From positions 1,791,501 through 1,855,500 of the forward strand of contig NZ_CP016757.1 of assembly GCF_001701045.1 (NCBI RefSeq): DNA of 64,000 bases, read 5' to 3'. The first letter of the stretch is position 1. The number at the start of each line of letters is the position of its first letter. This stretch comes from Cloacibacillus porcorum (GTDB lineage: Bacteria; Synergistota; Synergistia; Synergistales; Synergistaceae). Made by a program: the position numbers and the translations under genes. Below are positions 35,686 to 46,534 of the stretch, in pieces. The notes under the pieces were generated by a model. That model saw only the letters and a program-made list of their open reading frames with translations. It did not search any database and was not told the origin of the DNA.

Positions 35686-36903
35686 TCAGATTTCCGGATT
35701 TACCGACGGCGCTGGTTCCGTGGCAAAAGAAATCGTGCGCTGCCGCCCCGCAAAGATGCCGGATAAAAACAGCACAACGGTCATAGCGAGCAAGAAGATA
35801 ATGGGCATAGTCCACGATGCCGTCCTGTCATAGAGGGTGCCCAGGAGAGCCGGACTGACGGCAGCCAAAGCGTAACCGAAGGACTGTGAGATCCCGGACA
35901 GCGCCGCCGTCTGCGCAGCGCTGCTTGTGCGCAGTCCCATCAGGCACATAGAGAGGCTCAGGCACGCCCCGGTGCAGAAGCCGCATAGCAGCACGCCCAG
36001 CAGAAGTGCGAAATACGAATCTTCCAGCAAAAAGAGAAAAAGGCCGGCGGCGTAAATGCCCGAGATCACACCTGCCAGAAGTCTCTGCCCCTTCATCCTG
36101 CCGGCCAACATAGGTATGGCAAAGGACGCGGGGATACCGATCCATTGGTATACCGACGCAAAATATCCCGCGGTATCCGGAGATACGCCTTTTGATTGGA
36201 GAATCGCCGGCAGCCACGCCACAAAGCTGTAAAAGAGCAGTGACTGTACCCCCATGTAAATTGCCACATTCCACGCAATGGGCGATTTGAACATAGAGCT
36301 GAACCTGACGGGAGCCTGCGTGGACGAAGAAACCACGCGGTAGCCCCACAGGTGGAGCCAGAGCAGAATGGCGGCTATAGCCAAAATCAGCCAAACGGCC
36401 AGCGCGCCGCGCCATCCGAAGGGGTTGCCGCTTGCGATGGGAATGCTGACGCCGGATGACAGCCCGGCGGAAAGGGCGATGCTGGTGGTATAAACGCCGG
36501 TCAGAACGCCAACTTTAGAGGGGAACGCAGATTTGACGATGCTGGGCAGCAGCACATTGCCAAAGGCGATGCCGATTCCGATAACGGCGGTACCGCAAAA
36601 AAAGGCGGGAGTCCCGCCAGCGGACCGCAGGGCGATGCCTGCCGCCAAAATCAACAGGCTGACCGTCAGGGTTTTCCCAGTACCAAACCGTATGGCCAGC
36701 TTTCCCGCGAACGGGGAGACTACGGCGAAGGCAATCAGGGGGACGGTCGTGATCAGTCCGGAGATCGAACCGGAGAGGTGCAAATCGTTCATAATATAAG
36801 ATATCAGAGATCCTACTCCCGTAATCGGGGAACGCAGATTGCATGCGAGCAGGATAATGCCGGCGATCAGTAGTTTATCCTTATTTTTAAAAACAAAAGA
36901 CAT
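35686..36903 (-). CDS. MFS transporter (CynX/NimT-like)
   Basis: About 405 residues with twelve hydrophobic segments. The first helix contains LLACNLRSPITGVGSLISYI, a signature of the cyanate/nitroimidazole-permease branch (CynX/NimT) of the major facilitator superfamily. The substrate is not known. The ATG at 36903 has GAGAGGGTG at good spacing; the longer frame has no such site. A possible extended -10 box (TGGTATAAT) lies about 275 bases upstream. Confidence 0.85.
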   Translation of the reverse strand: MSFVFKNKDKLLIAGIILLACNLRSPITGVGSLISYIMNDLHLSGSISGLITTVPLIAFAVVSPFAGKLAIRFGTGKTLTVSLLILAAGIALRSAGGTPAFFCGTAVIGIGIAFGNVLLPSIVKSAFPSKVGVLTGVYTTSIALSAGLSSGVSIPIASGNPFGWRGALAVWLILAIAAILLWLHLWGYRVVSSSTQAPVRFSSMFKSPIAWNVAIYMGVQSLLFYSFVAWLPAILQSKGVSPDTAGYFASVYQWIGIPASFAIPMLAGRMKGQRLLAGVISGIYAAGLFLFLLEDSYFALLLGVLLCGFCTGACLSLSMCLMGLRTSSAAQTAALSGISQSFGYALAAVSPALLGTLYDRTASWTMPIIFLLAMTVVLFLSGIFAGRQRTISFATEPAPSVNPEI

Positions 36904-37557
36904 CGGAAAGCACCCTCTCATTAGTATGATTTTTATAGATGTACACATCTACTCCAACGGCACAAAGTCTTCCTCCGCTTTCCGCACTGCGCCGGTCATT
37001 TTTGCCGAGGCTATTCCACGAGGAAATCAGACAGATTCCCGTTGGGTTTATTGTCCATGAACAGTGAGCGTCATGCTGCTGCCCGTTAAGGAGTTTTTGG
37101 ACAGCCGCTCCGCCGGCGCAGAGAATTCAAGCTGCGGAGTTTTTGCAGAATACAGTTAGCTTTGGTCAACCGCTTTATATTATACCATAGCAGCGTTTTT
37201 AACAAGTTACGCTTTGCTTTCATCGGAAACACGCCGCTTTCACCAACATATTTTAGGCTGTAACGTTATGCTGTTATAAGAATCAGGGAGCTCTTCAAAA
37301 GAATCATCAGCGGGGTGCCGTCGCTTGCCGTACCTCTTTGATATACGCGACAGACATCTTCGCACAGATTTCCATCTTTTTCTTCATCGGGCATTCGTTA
37401 AAAGGTAAAAAATAAAGGATATTTAGCTGCAGCGTAACACCTTTCCGCCTTTTTATATTAAAATTAAGCACTATCCGCCGTGTATTTTTTATTTTTTGTT
37501 ATGTACACTATAGGTGAGATAAAGTTATTTTCTTATAATGAGAAACGAGGTCAAGCA
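36904..37557. other. Intergenic region between MFS and mprF
   Basis: About 650 bases between divergent genes. It should hold promoters for both: TATAAT at 37179-37184 on the minus strand with TG one base before it, and TATAAT at 37534-37539 on the plus strand, which is oddly close to the mprF start. Short frames on the minus strand near 37290-37390 are not convincing genes. Confidence 0.45.
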
Positions 37558-40080
37558 ATGAAGAAAACGTTAGAAAAGGTCAAAAAGTTATTACCCTTTA
37601 TCGGGATCATGCTCTTTGCCTTTGCCATATATACTCTGCATAAAGAACTTGCGCATATGTCCTTCCGTGATCTGCGGAAGGCCTTTGCCCTGATACCGAT
37701 TTCGGGGGTGTTTTTCGGATTATTGGTCGCGGCGGTGAATTATGTAATTCTCTCCTTTAACGACATGTATTCTGCTCATGAGATAGGCGTAAGGCTCCCC
37801 TACCCCAAGGTTGGCGTGATCTCCTTTGTAAGCAATGCCATCGGCTTCAACCTTGGAGCCTCCGCCATCTCCGGCGGGGCGGTCAGATATCGTCTCTTTT
37901 CCACTCTTGGACTGGACGGCGGGCAGGTGGGGCATATCGTGGCGCTCAACCAGATATCGCTCTTCTTTGGCCCCTGTCTGGTCGCCGCACCGGCCTTTTT
38001 CTTCGCCCCGGACACGATCTTTGCGCACTTTGGATGGCCGCAGTATGTCCGCTATCTCATCGCCCTCTGCTGCGCCCTGGCTCCGGCCCTCGCCCTTTGC
38101 GCTGGCGCGGCCGCCGCGCACGGACATGTTTTTGCCGTCAAGGGGATAAAGATTTCTCTGCCGCGTCCGCGCGCGCTGCTTTTCAAGTTTATGATAGGTT
38201 TTCTTGACGTTACTACGGCATCCCTTGTGCTCTACTCCGTGCTGCCAGATCACAGCGCGCCGCTTCTTATTTTCGTCTCGGCCTTTGTCGTTTCTATGAT
38301 GGCCGGAACGCTGAGCCAGGTACCGGGAGGTCTGGGGGTATTCGACGTTACGCTGATAATGCTGCTTTCGCCGTTTTACCGTCACGCCGATATGCTGAGC
38401 GCAATCCTCCTCTATAGGTTTATCTATTATATAATCCCATTTGTCTGCGCGACGGTGATACTCTTTGCGGTCGAATTGAGCGGAAGGCTCTCCCGCTACT
38501 TCGGCAGACTGGAGGCTTTTCTTCCCGACGCCGCCGCAGTATGGACCTTCATGGCCGGCATCTGGCTGCTTCTCTCCACCGCCGCGCCGATCTTCAGCGG
38601 CGGCTGGAGCAGGCTGGGGGCCCTGCTGCCCCTGCCTCTGTTTGAGGCCTCGCACTTTATCAAGAGCGTGGCCGGCACCTTCCTCCTCTTCCTGGCCTGG
38701 GGGCTCGCAAAGCGGCTCAAATCGGCGTGGACGGTGACTCTGCTGACTCTCTCCGTGTCGCTGATATTTTCGCTGCCAAACGATATCACTCCCTTCCGGG
38801 ATTCATTTTTCCTGCTGCTGCTGATCGTGCTTCTCTTTTCACGGCGCAGCTTTTACCGGCTCTCCTTTTTCTCCGCACCTGACTTGAAATGGAGCATGGC
38901 AATCCTCGCCGCTGTCGGAGCCGTCATTTGGTGGGGATTTTTTGCCTATCGCCACGTCGAGTATGCGAATGACCTCTGGTGGACCTTCGCCTTTGATTCA
39001 GCAGCCCCCCGTTTTCTGCGCGCCGCCGCAGGAATGTCCTTCGCCGCGCTGCTGATATTCCTCTTGCTCTGGCTGCGGCCGTCGCGTCCAGCCATCGCGC
39101 AGCCCTCTGCCGCCGAAGTAAAGGCGCTTGTCGCCGGTTCCTACGCGTCGGACGCCGCCCTGGCGCTGCTTGGAGATAAAAAGTTTTTTATGTCGCAGGA
39201 CAGGAAATCCGCGGTCATCTATTCTCCCGCAGGCTCTTTCTGGATCTCTATGGGAGATCCCATCGGCAAAAAGGAGGGCATGGCCGAGCTTATCTGGGAC
39301 TTCTGTGAAGAGGCGGACCGCCGCGGCGCAAACGCCGCCTTTTACGAGGCTGGCAGTGAATGGCTTGAAGTTTACCGCGACGCCGGACTTAACGCCGCGC
39401 CGATCGGCGAAGACGCCCGCGTGGATATCTCCACGATCACCAGCTCGCTGGACGGGGCGCGGTGGAGAAAGATCCGCAGCATAAAAAAGCATATGGAGGG
39501 CGAGGAGCTCACCTACAGCCTTATCAACGGCGATAAGCGTGATAAGATGCTGCCGAAGCTGCGTGGAATATCAGATGAATGGCTCAGAAAGGTATACGGC
39601 ACGGAAAAGGGCTTCTCTCTCGGTTTCTTTGATGAGGACTATCTGAAAAATTTCCCGATAGCAGTTGCTTTGAAGGAAGGGGAACCGCTTGCCTTCTGCA
39701 GCCTGTGGCTTGGCGGCGGCGACGAATTTTCCGTAGATTTGATGAGATATACCGACGGCGCCCCGCGTGACATTATGAGTTGGCTCTTTATTGAGACGAT
39801 GATCTGGGGCTGCGGTCATGGCTATAAATATTTCCGCCTCGGCATGGCCCCTCTCTCAAACCTTGACCCGCAGAATTCTCTCTGGGAGCGCATGGGCAAC
39901 TTTATCTACCAGCACGGGGAACATTTCTACAATTTTAAGGGGCTGAGGCAGTATAAGGAAAAATTCCAGCCTGAGTGGCAGCCGCGCTACATAGTCTATA
40001 AAGACAGGGCGGCCCTGCCGCTGCTTGCCTCACAGCTGGTAAGGCTGATATCAAAGAAACACGCCGCCGGCGGCAGATAA
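37558..40080 (+). CDS. mprF: Lysylphosphatidylglycerol synthase/flippase MprF
   Basis: About 840 residues, the full length of MprF. The N-terminal two-thirds is a polytopic flippase, with up to 14 hydrophobic segments (first one LLPFIGIMLFAFAIYTLHKE). The C-terminal third is the cytosolic synthase domain, with SFWISMGDPIGKKEGMAELI and DLMRYTDGAPRDIMSW and FRLGMAPLSNL. It attaches an amino acid from aminoacyl-tRNA to phosphatidylglycerol and flips the product, reducing negative surface charge and resisting cationic peptides. Lys versus Ala specificity is not predictable. The ATG at 37558 has GAGG at good spacing; an upstream frame adds 26 codons without a site. Confidence 0.93.
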   Translation: MKKTLEKVKKLLPFIGIMLFAFAIYTLHKELAHMSFRDLRKAFALIPISGVFFGLLVAAVNYVILSFNDMYSAHEIGVRLPYPKVGVISFVSNAIGFNLGASAISGGAVRYRLFSTLGLDGGQVGHIVALNQISLFFGPCLVAAPAFFFAPDTIFAHFGWPQYVRYLIALCCALAPALALCAGAAAAHGHVFAVKGIKISLPRPRALLFKFMIGFLDVTTASLVLYSVLPDHSAPLLIFVSAFVVSMMAGTLSQVPGGLGVFDVTLIMLLSPFYRHADMLSAILLYRFIYYIIPFVCATVILFAVELSGRLSRYFGRLEAFLPDAAAVWTFMAGIWLLLSTAAPIFSGGWSRLGALLPLPLFEASHFIKSVAGTFLLFLAWGLAKRLKSAWTVTLLTLSVSLIFSLPNDITPFRDSFFLLLLIVLLFSRRSFYRLSFFSAPDLKWSMAILAAVGAVIWWGFFAYRHVEYANDLWWTFAFDSAAPRFLRAAAGMSFAALLIFLLLWLRPSRPAIAQPSAAEVKALVAGSYASDAALALLGDKKFFMSQDRKSAVIYSPAGSFWISMGDPIGKKEGMAELIWDFCEEADRRGANAAFYEAGSEWLEVYRDAGLNAAPIGEDARVDISTITSSLDGARWRKIRSIKKHMEGEELTYSLINGDKRDKMLPKLRGISDEWLRKVYGTEKGFSLGFFDEDYLKNFPIAVALKEGEPLAFCSLWLGGGDEFSVDLMRYTDGAPRDIMSWLFIETMIWGCGHGYKYFRLGMAPLSNLDPQNSLWERMGNFIYQHGEHFYNFKGLRQYKEKFQPEWQPRYIVYKDRAALPLLASQLVRLISKKHAAGGR

Positions 40081-40125
40081 GATAACGTGGCCGCTGCCTC
40101 CCTTTACTGTGTGGCAAACGTATCA

Positions 40126-40320
40126 ATAAACGCCGATTTGGCTTTGTTAGGGAAAAAGATAAATCGTAATTTATCGTTTTCCCTACCCGAAGGAAATCGG
40201 CGTTTAGAAGTGCGAATAACGAAATGATTGGGGGTTTGGTAAGCGGAGGCGCACTAAAGTGCGGTGAGCATTACCAAGCCCCCAGTCATGAAGTTAGTCG
40301 TGCTTATAAACGCCGATTTA
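40126..40320 (+). repeat. Nested inverted-repeat element between mprF and rqcH
   Basis: Bounded by direct repeats of ATAAACGCCGATTT (40126-40139 and 40306-40319). The first copy also forms a 12-bp inverted pair with AAATCGGCGTTT at 40194-40205. That pair encloses a hairpin of 17-bp arms at 40148-40185 with one mismatch. A second hairpin has 19-bp arms at 40224-40242 and 40271-40289, with two G-U wobbles on the plus strand, and CGCACT-AA-AGTGCG inside. No open frame fits. The first hairpin may help end the mprF transcript. Confidence 0.7.
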
Positions 40321-40424
40321 TCGTATTAATGCGTTTGCCATACACCGCGATGCGGAGTGCGGTGCGCGGCGTCGAATAATTGAGTATAATAATTAGATAT
40401 GACTGACCGCATGGAGGAATTGAT

Positions 40425-42083
40425 TTGTCGTTCGGACCGGAACTGATATGGATTTGGAGCAGGGAACTTGGCGTCTGCCGCGGCAGGCGTGTGCAGCGGG
40501 TGGACGGCGGTAACAATTCCGTTGTGATCTCATTCGGCGCGTCGGAGCTGCTTTTGTCGTGGGGAGCACAGAATTGCGGCGTGGTTTTGATCTCGCAGAA
40601 GGAGCGAAAGTCGCTCCTCTCCTCCGTAACGCAGACGCCACCGATAACGAACGCGCTGCGCAGCCACCTGACAGGAGCCGAACTTACCGCCGTCGAACAG
40701 CTGCGCCGCGACCGCATATTAAAATTTACCTTTCAGAAAACAGTTGGCGCGGGCTTCATCGCCAAGCGTTGTCTTATAATTGAGATAATGGAACGTTTTA
40801 GTAATATTCTTCTCACTGATGAGGAAGAAAATATTATCGAGACCGCCAAACACATTCATCCCGCGGACAACAGTTTCCGCACAGTCCTGCCGGGGCTCCC
40901 CTACCATCTGCCGCCGGCCTTCGAGGGGGTTGCGCTTGAAGATTGGCTTGCCGCGCCGGACGAAGCGTCCATTCAGAGGATCGCCGGGTTTGGGAAGCCG
41001 CTGCTTAAGGCCCTCTCCGAAGCCGGAGCAGAAAGGGCCGTCGGCTTATTGGGCCGTTTTTATAACGACGGCGACATCTCTCATTTCATTCCACAAAAGC
41101 TGGGCCGGTATGTCACCTCTCTGCCGGAGTTGCTGCCTGAGGCTGTGCCGCTCGGCGAAGCCTGCACCGGCAGGCTGATCGCGCTTGCTCCTCTGCGCGA
41201 CGTCGCCTTTGAGGCGCGCCGCAGGCGTGCCGTCCAGCTCATTGAGAAAGAGATCATACGCAGGGAACGCCAACAGGCGGATATAGAGGCGCTGCTCTCC
41301 GACAGCCGCGCGGAGCTTTACCGCCGGTATGGAGAGCTGATCGTCGTGAATCTCTGGCAGATACGGCATAACGCCTCCGAGGTCGAGCTTAAGGGATATG
41401 ACGGCGAGGAGATCGTCCAAAAGGTACCGCTTGACCCGAGGCTCTCTCCCTCGCAGAACGCGGCGCGCTATTTTGCGAAATACAAGAAGATAACGGCGGC
41501 GCAGGAGCGCGCGGCGGCGCTGCTGACTTCCGTCAGAGATGAGCTTGACGATCATCGCGAAGCGCTTGCTCTCGCCGGTTCCATCGGCGATACGGAATCT
41601 CTTTCGATGCTGGAAGAGGAGCTTGGACTTGCCAAGACGCCGGTTCAGAGGCGCGGAGGCAGGAAGAGGGAGCCGCAGCTGCCGCCGCACCGGCGCTTTG
41701 AGTTCGAGAGGGCCATTATCTTCGCCGGCCTCTCCTCAAAGGGTAACCGATATGTCACCTTCAAGCTGGCTCTATCCGATGACCTCTGGTTCCACGCGCA
41801 GGGGGTGCCGGGCTCTCATGTCATTTTGAGAACGCTCACGGCGCTCTCCGAGGAGGAACTTACGGAGCTCAAAGATTTCTGCGCTTCGCTCGCGGTGTAT
41901 TACAGCAAAGCGCGCGAAGCGCCGCGTCAGCGTGTTGACTATACGCGGCGGAGATATGTCAGCCCAATCCGCGGCGGGGAGGCCAACGTCACTTATAAGG
42001 AATTTTCCACGCTGACGGCGTCTCCCGACAGCTGGCAGCGCTTTTTGGAAGGCCGCCAAACCGACGGCCAGGCAAAGCTATAG
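40425..42083 (+). CDS. rqcH: RqcH (NEMF/FbpA family), ribosome quality control
   Basis: A 552-residue NFACT protein. The NFACT-N domain (with DRILKFTFQK, holding the conserved Asp-Arg), a helix-hairpin-helix region, a long coiled coil (residues about 275-400) and the NFACT-R domain (LSDDLWFHAQGVPGSHVILR) are all present. In Bacillus RqcH binds split 50S subunits and adds Ala tails to stalled peptides so that ClpXP can degrade them; clpXP is also in this window. The start is a TTG with GGAGG seven bases before. Older annotations call this family fibronectin-binding protein. Confidence 0.92.
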   Translation: MSFGPELIWIWSRELGVCRGRRVQRVDGGNNSVVISFGASELLLSWGAQNCGVVLISQKERKSLLSSVTQTPPITNALRSHLTGAELTAVEQLRRDRILKFTFQKTVGAGFIAKRCLIIEIMERFSNILLTDEEENIIETAKHIHPADNSFRTVLPGLPYHLPPAFEGVALEDWLAAPDEASIQRIAGFGKPLLKALSEAGAERAVGLLGRFYNDGDISHFIPQKLGRYVTSLPELLPEAVPLGEACTGRLIALAPLRDVAFEARRRRAVQLIEKEIIRRERQQADIEALLSDSRAELYRRYGELIVVNLWQIRHNASEVELKGYDGEEIVQKVPLDPRLSPSQNAARYFAKYKKITAAQERAAALLTSVRDELDDHREALALAGSIGDTESLSMLEEELGLAKTPVQRRGGRKREPQLPPHRRFEFERAIIFAGLSSKGNRYVTFKLALSDDLWFHAQGVPGSHVILRTLTALSEEELTELKDFCASLAVYYSKAREAPRQRVDYTRRRYVSPIRGGEANVTYKEFSTLTASPDSWQRFLEGRQTDGQAKL

Positions 42084-42089
42084 GGGAAA

Positions 42090-43068
42090 TTAAGCCGCTC
42101 CCGTCCTCACTTTTTTTAGATAATCGGCAAGCTCACGCGGCAGCGGCTGCGTAAAGAGCATCTCTTTGCCGCTGCGCGGGTGCCGGAAGCCCAGCCTCCA
42201 CGAGTGAAGAAAGAGGCGTTCGGGGCCGAACGGCGACTGCCTGGAGGGCGCGTAAAGGCGGTCTCCCACCAGCGGGGCCCTGACCGCCTGCATATGTACC
42301 CGTATTTGGTGCGTACGGCCGCTGTGAAGGATGCACTTTACGAGGGAGTAGTTATTTACGTGCCAGAGCCTCTCATAGTCAGTCCAGGCCTCCCGCCCGT
42401 CCTCAACGCAGGCCATGCGCAGACGGTTATAGGGATCGCGGTCGATCGGATATTTGACGGAGCCGCGCTCGGAGGGTGTCGTGCCGTAGCAGAGGGCGAG
42501 GTACTCTTTTCTGATCCGCCTCTCTTTGAAATCCTTGAAGAGTCCCTCCTGCGCGAGCCCGTTCCGCGCAACCACCATCAGCCCAGAGGTGGTCGCGTCG
42601 AGCCGGTGGACTATCCCCGGACGCCGGACGCCGTTCAGCGTACCGAGATCGGGATAGCGGAAGAGCAGCCCATGTACGAGCGTGCCGCTCCAATGTCCCG
42701 GCGCGGGGTGCACGACCAACCCCGCCGGCTTGTTGACGACGATCAGGTCTTCGTCGTCATAGACAGTTTCGAAATCAATATCCTGCGGCTCAAGATCAAG
42801 CGTCTCCGCCGGCGGAATCTCCACCGCCAGAGAATCGCCCTCCGCCACCTTCACGGCGGGCTTCACGCGGCGCGCGGGCGTCAAGGAAGCGTGCCCCTCT
42901 TTTATAAGCTTCTGCGCATAGCCGCGGCTCACTCCGAGAAGACGCGAAATGACAAAGTCCAGCCGGTGTCCGGCCAGCTCCGCCCCGACCGCAAAATTCT
43001 GCACGGCAGAAGAAGAGGGGGCGGCAAGCAGCCCCTCCCCCTCTTCGTTGATATATTCCCTGTCTGTA

Positions 43069-43088
<20 letters not shown>
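42090..43088 (-). CDS. RluD-family 23S rRNA pseudouridine synthase
   Basis: About 332 residues. An N-terminal S4 RNA-binding domain (HRLDFVISRLLGVSRGYAQK) is followed by the RluA/RluD catalytic domain with GIVHRLDATTSGLMVVA, whose Asp is catalytic, and CILHSGRTHQIRVHM. It modifies uridines in 23S rRNA; which ones cannot be read here. The open frame runs further into ileS. The ATG at 43088 overlaps ileS by 20 bases; a GTG at 43004 is another candidate. Neither has a strong ribosome site. Confidence 0.88.
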
Positions 43089-45852
<2,764 letters not shown>

Positions 45853-45916
45853 TGAAATAACCTCCATATAAACTGAACGGAATTCCGTGAAGGATTCCAT
45901 AATGTACAACTTGAGT

Positions 45917-45925
45917 ATTATAGCA
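45917..45925 (-). promoter_or_regulatory. Extended -10 promoter of ileS
   Basis: TGCTATAAT on the minus strand (TATAAT at 45917-45922), about 65 bases before the ileS start. The -35 region is poor, as allowed for an extended -10 promoter. No T-box-like leader fits in the short gap. Confidence 0.55.
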
Positions 45926-46054
45926 GAAAAGCGGCAATTGGCATAATGAGCCTCTTCAGACAGAGGGCGCTGTTTCGCGGATATGCAATATCAAAGACGG
46001 CCCCTCTGATATATAATTATTGGCAGACTGATTTTCGAAAATGGGTGACCTAGC

Positions 46055-46414
46055 GTGGAACAGTGGAAAAATAAGGGACTTTTTGCAAAAACTATCTATT
46101 CTCTGAACGGCCTGCGGACCGCCTTTCTGACAGAAAAGGCTATTCGCCACGAAAGCTTGGGGGTGGTCGTCGCCGTAAGCCTCGCGCTCTTTATGGAACG
46201 CGGCTGGAGCGACGTCCTATGCGTCTTTCTCGCCTCACTCTTTCCGATGACCGTTGAGCTGATAAACACGGCGGTCGAGAGGATCATCGACACACACTTC
46301 GGCCCCGCCTACCGCGAAGAGGTGCGCATCCAGAAGGATACGCTCTCCGCCGCCGTATTCCTGAGCCTTATCATCGGCTATGGCCTCTGCATCAGAATAA
46401 TTTTCTTTAAGTAA
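46055..46414 (+). CDS. dgkA: Diacylglycerol kinase (DgkA)
   Basis: A 119-residue membrane protein with three hydrophobic segments and the family signature ELINTAVERIIDTH then KDTLSAAVFLSLI, which holds the catalytic Glu. It recycles diacylglycerol released when headgroups are moved from phospholipids to surface polymers, or acts on undecaprenol in related enzymes. The start is probably a GTG with GGGTGA upstream. TATAAT at 46012-46017 may be its -10. A strong terminator follows. Confidence 0.9.
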   Translation: MEQWKNKGLFAKTIYSLNGLRTAFLTEKAIRHESLGVVVAVSLALFMERGWSDVLCVFLASLFPMTVELINTAVERIIDTHFGPAYREEVRIQKDTLSAAVFLSLIIGYGLCIRIIFFK

Positions 46415-46439
46415 GAGATAGGGCGATTAGCCCAATATT

Positions 46440-46492
46440 GACACAAAGGCCGCCCCGCAAGGTTTCATGCGGGGCGGATTTTGTGTCTTTTT
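46440..46492 (+). terminator. Terminator of dgkA
   Basis: GACACAAA pairs with TTTGTGTC around CCGCCCCGCA/TGCGGGGCGG, an 18-bp stem with small bulges, followed by TTTTT on the plus strand. Confidence 0.92.
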
Positions 46493-46534
46493 CCTATGTT
46501 ACTATTATCGGTAAACAGGTGGTGATTTTCGCGT

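Noticed and set aside
37290-37400. Short minus-strand frames before mprF
   Set aside because: One of 26 and one of 42 codons, with no ribosome site and no recognisable domain.
37720-38655. A 311-codon minus-strand frame
   Set aside because: Antisense to the membrane part of MprF; composed of Lys/Arg/Gly-rich shadow sequence.
40304-40717. A 137-codon minus-strand frame
   Set aside because: Overlaps the repeat element and is antisense to the start of rqcH; no support.
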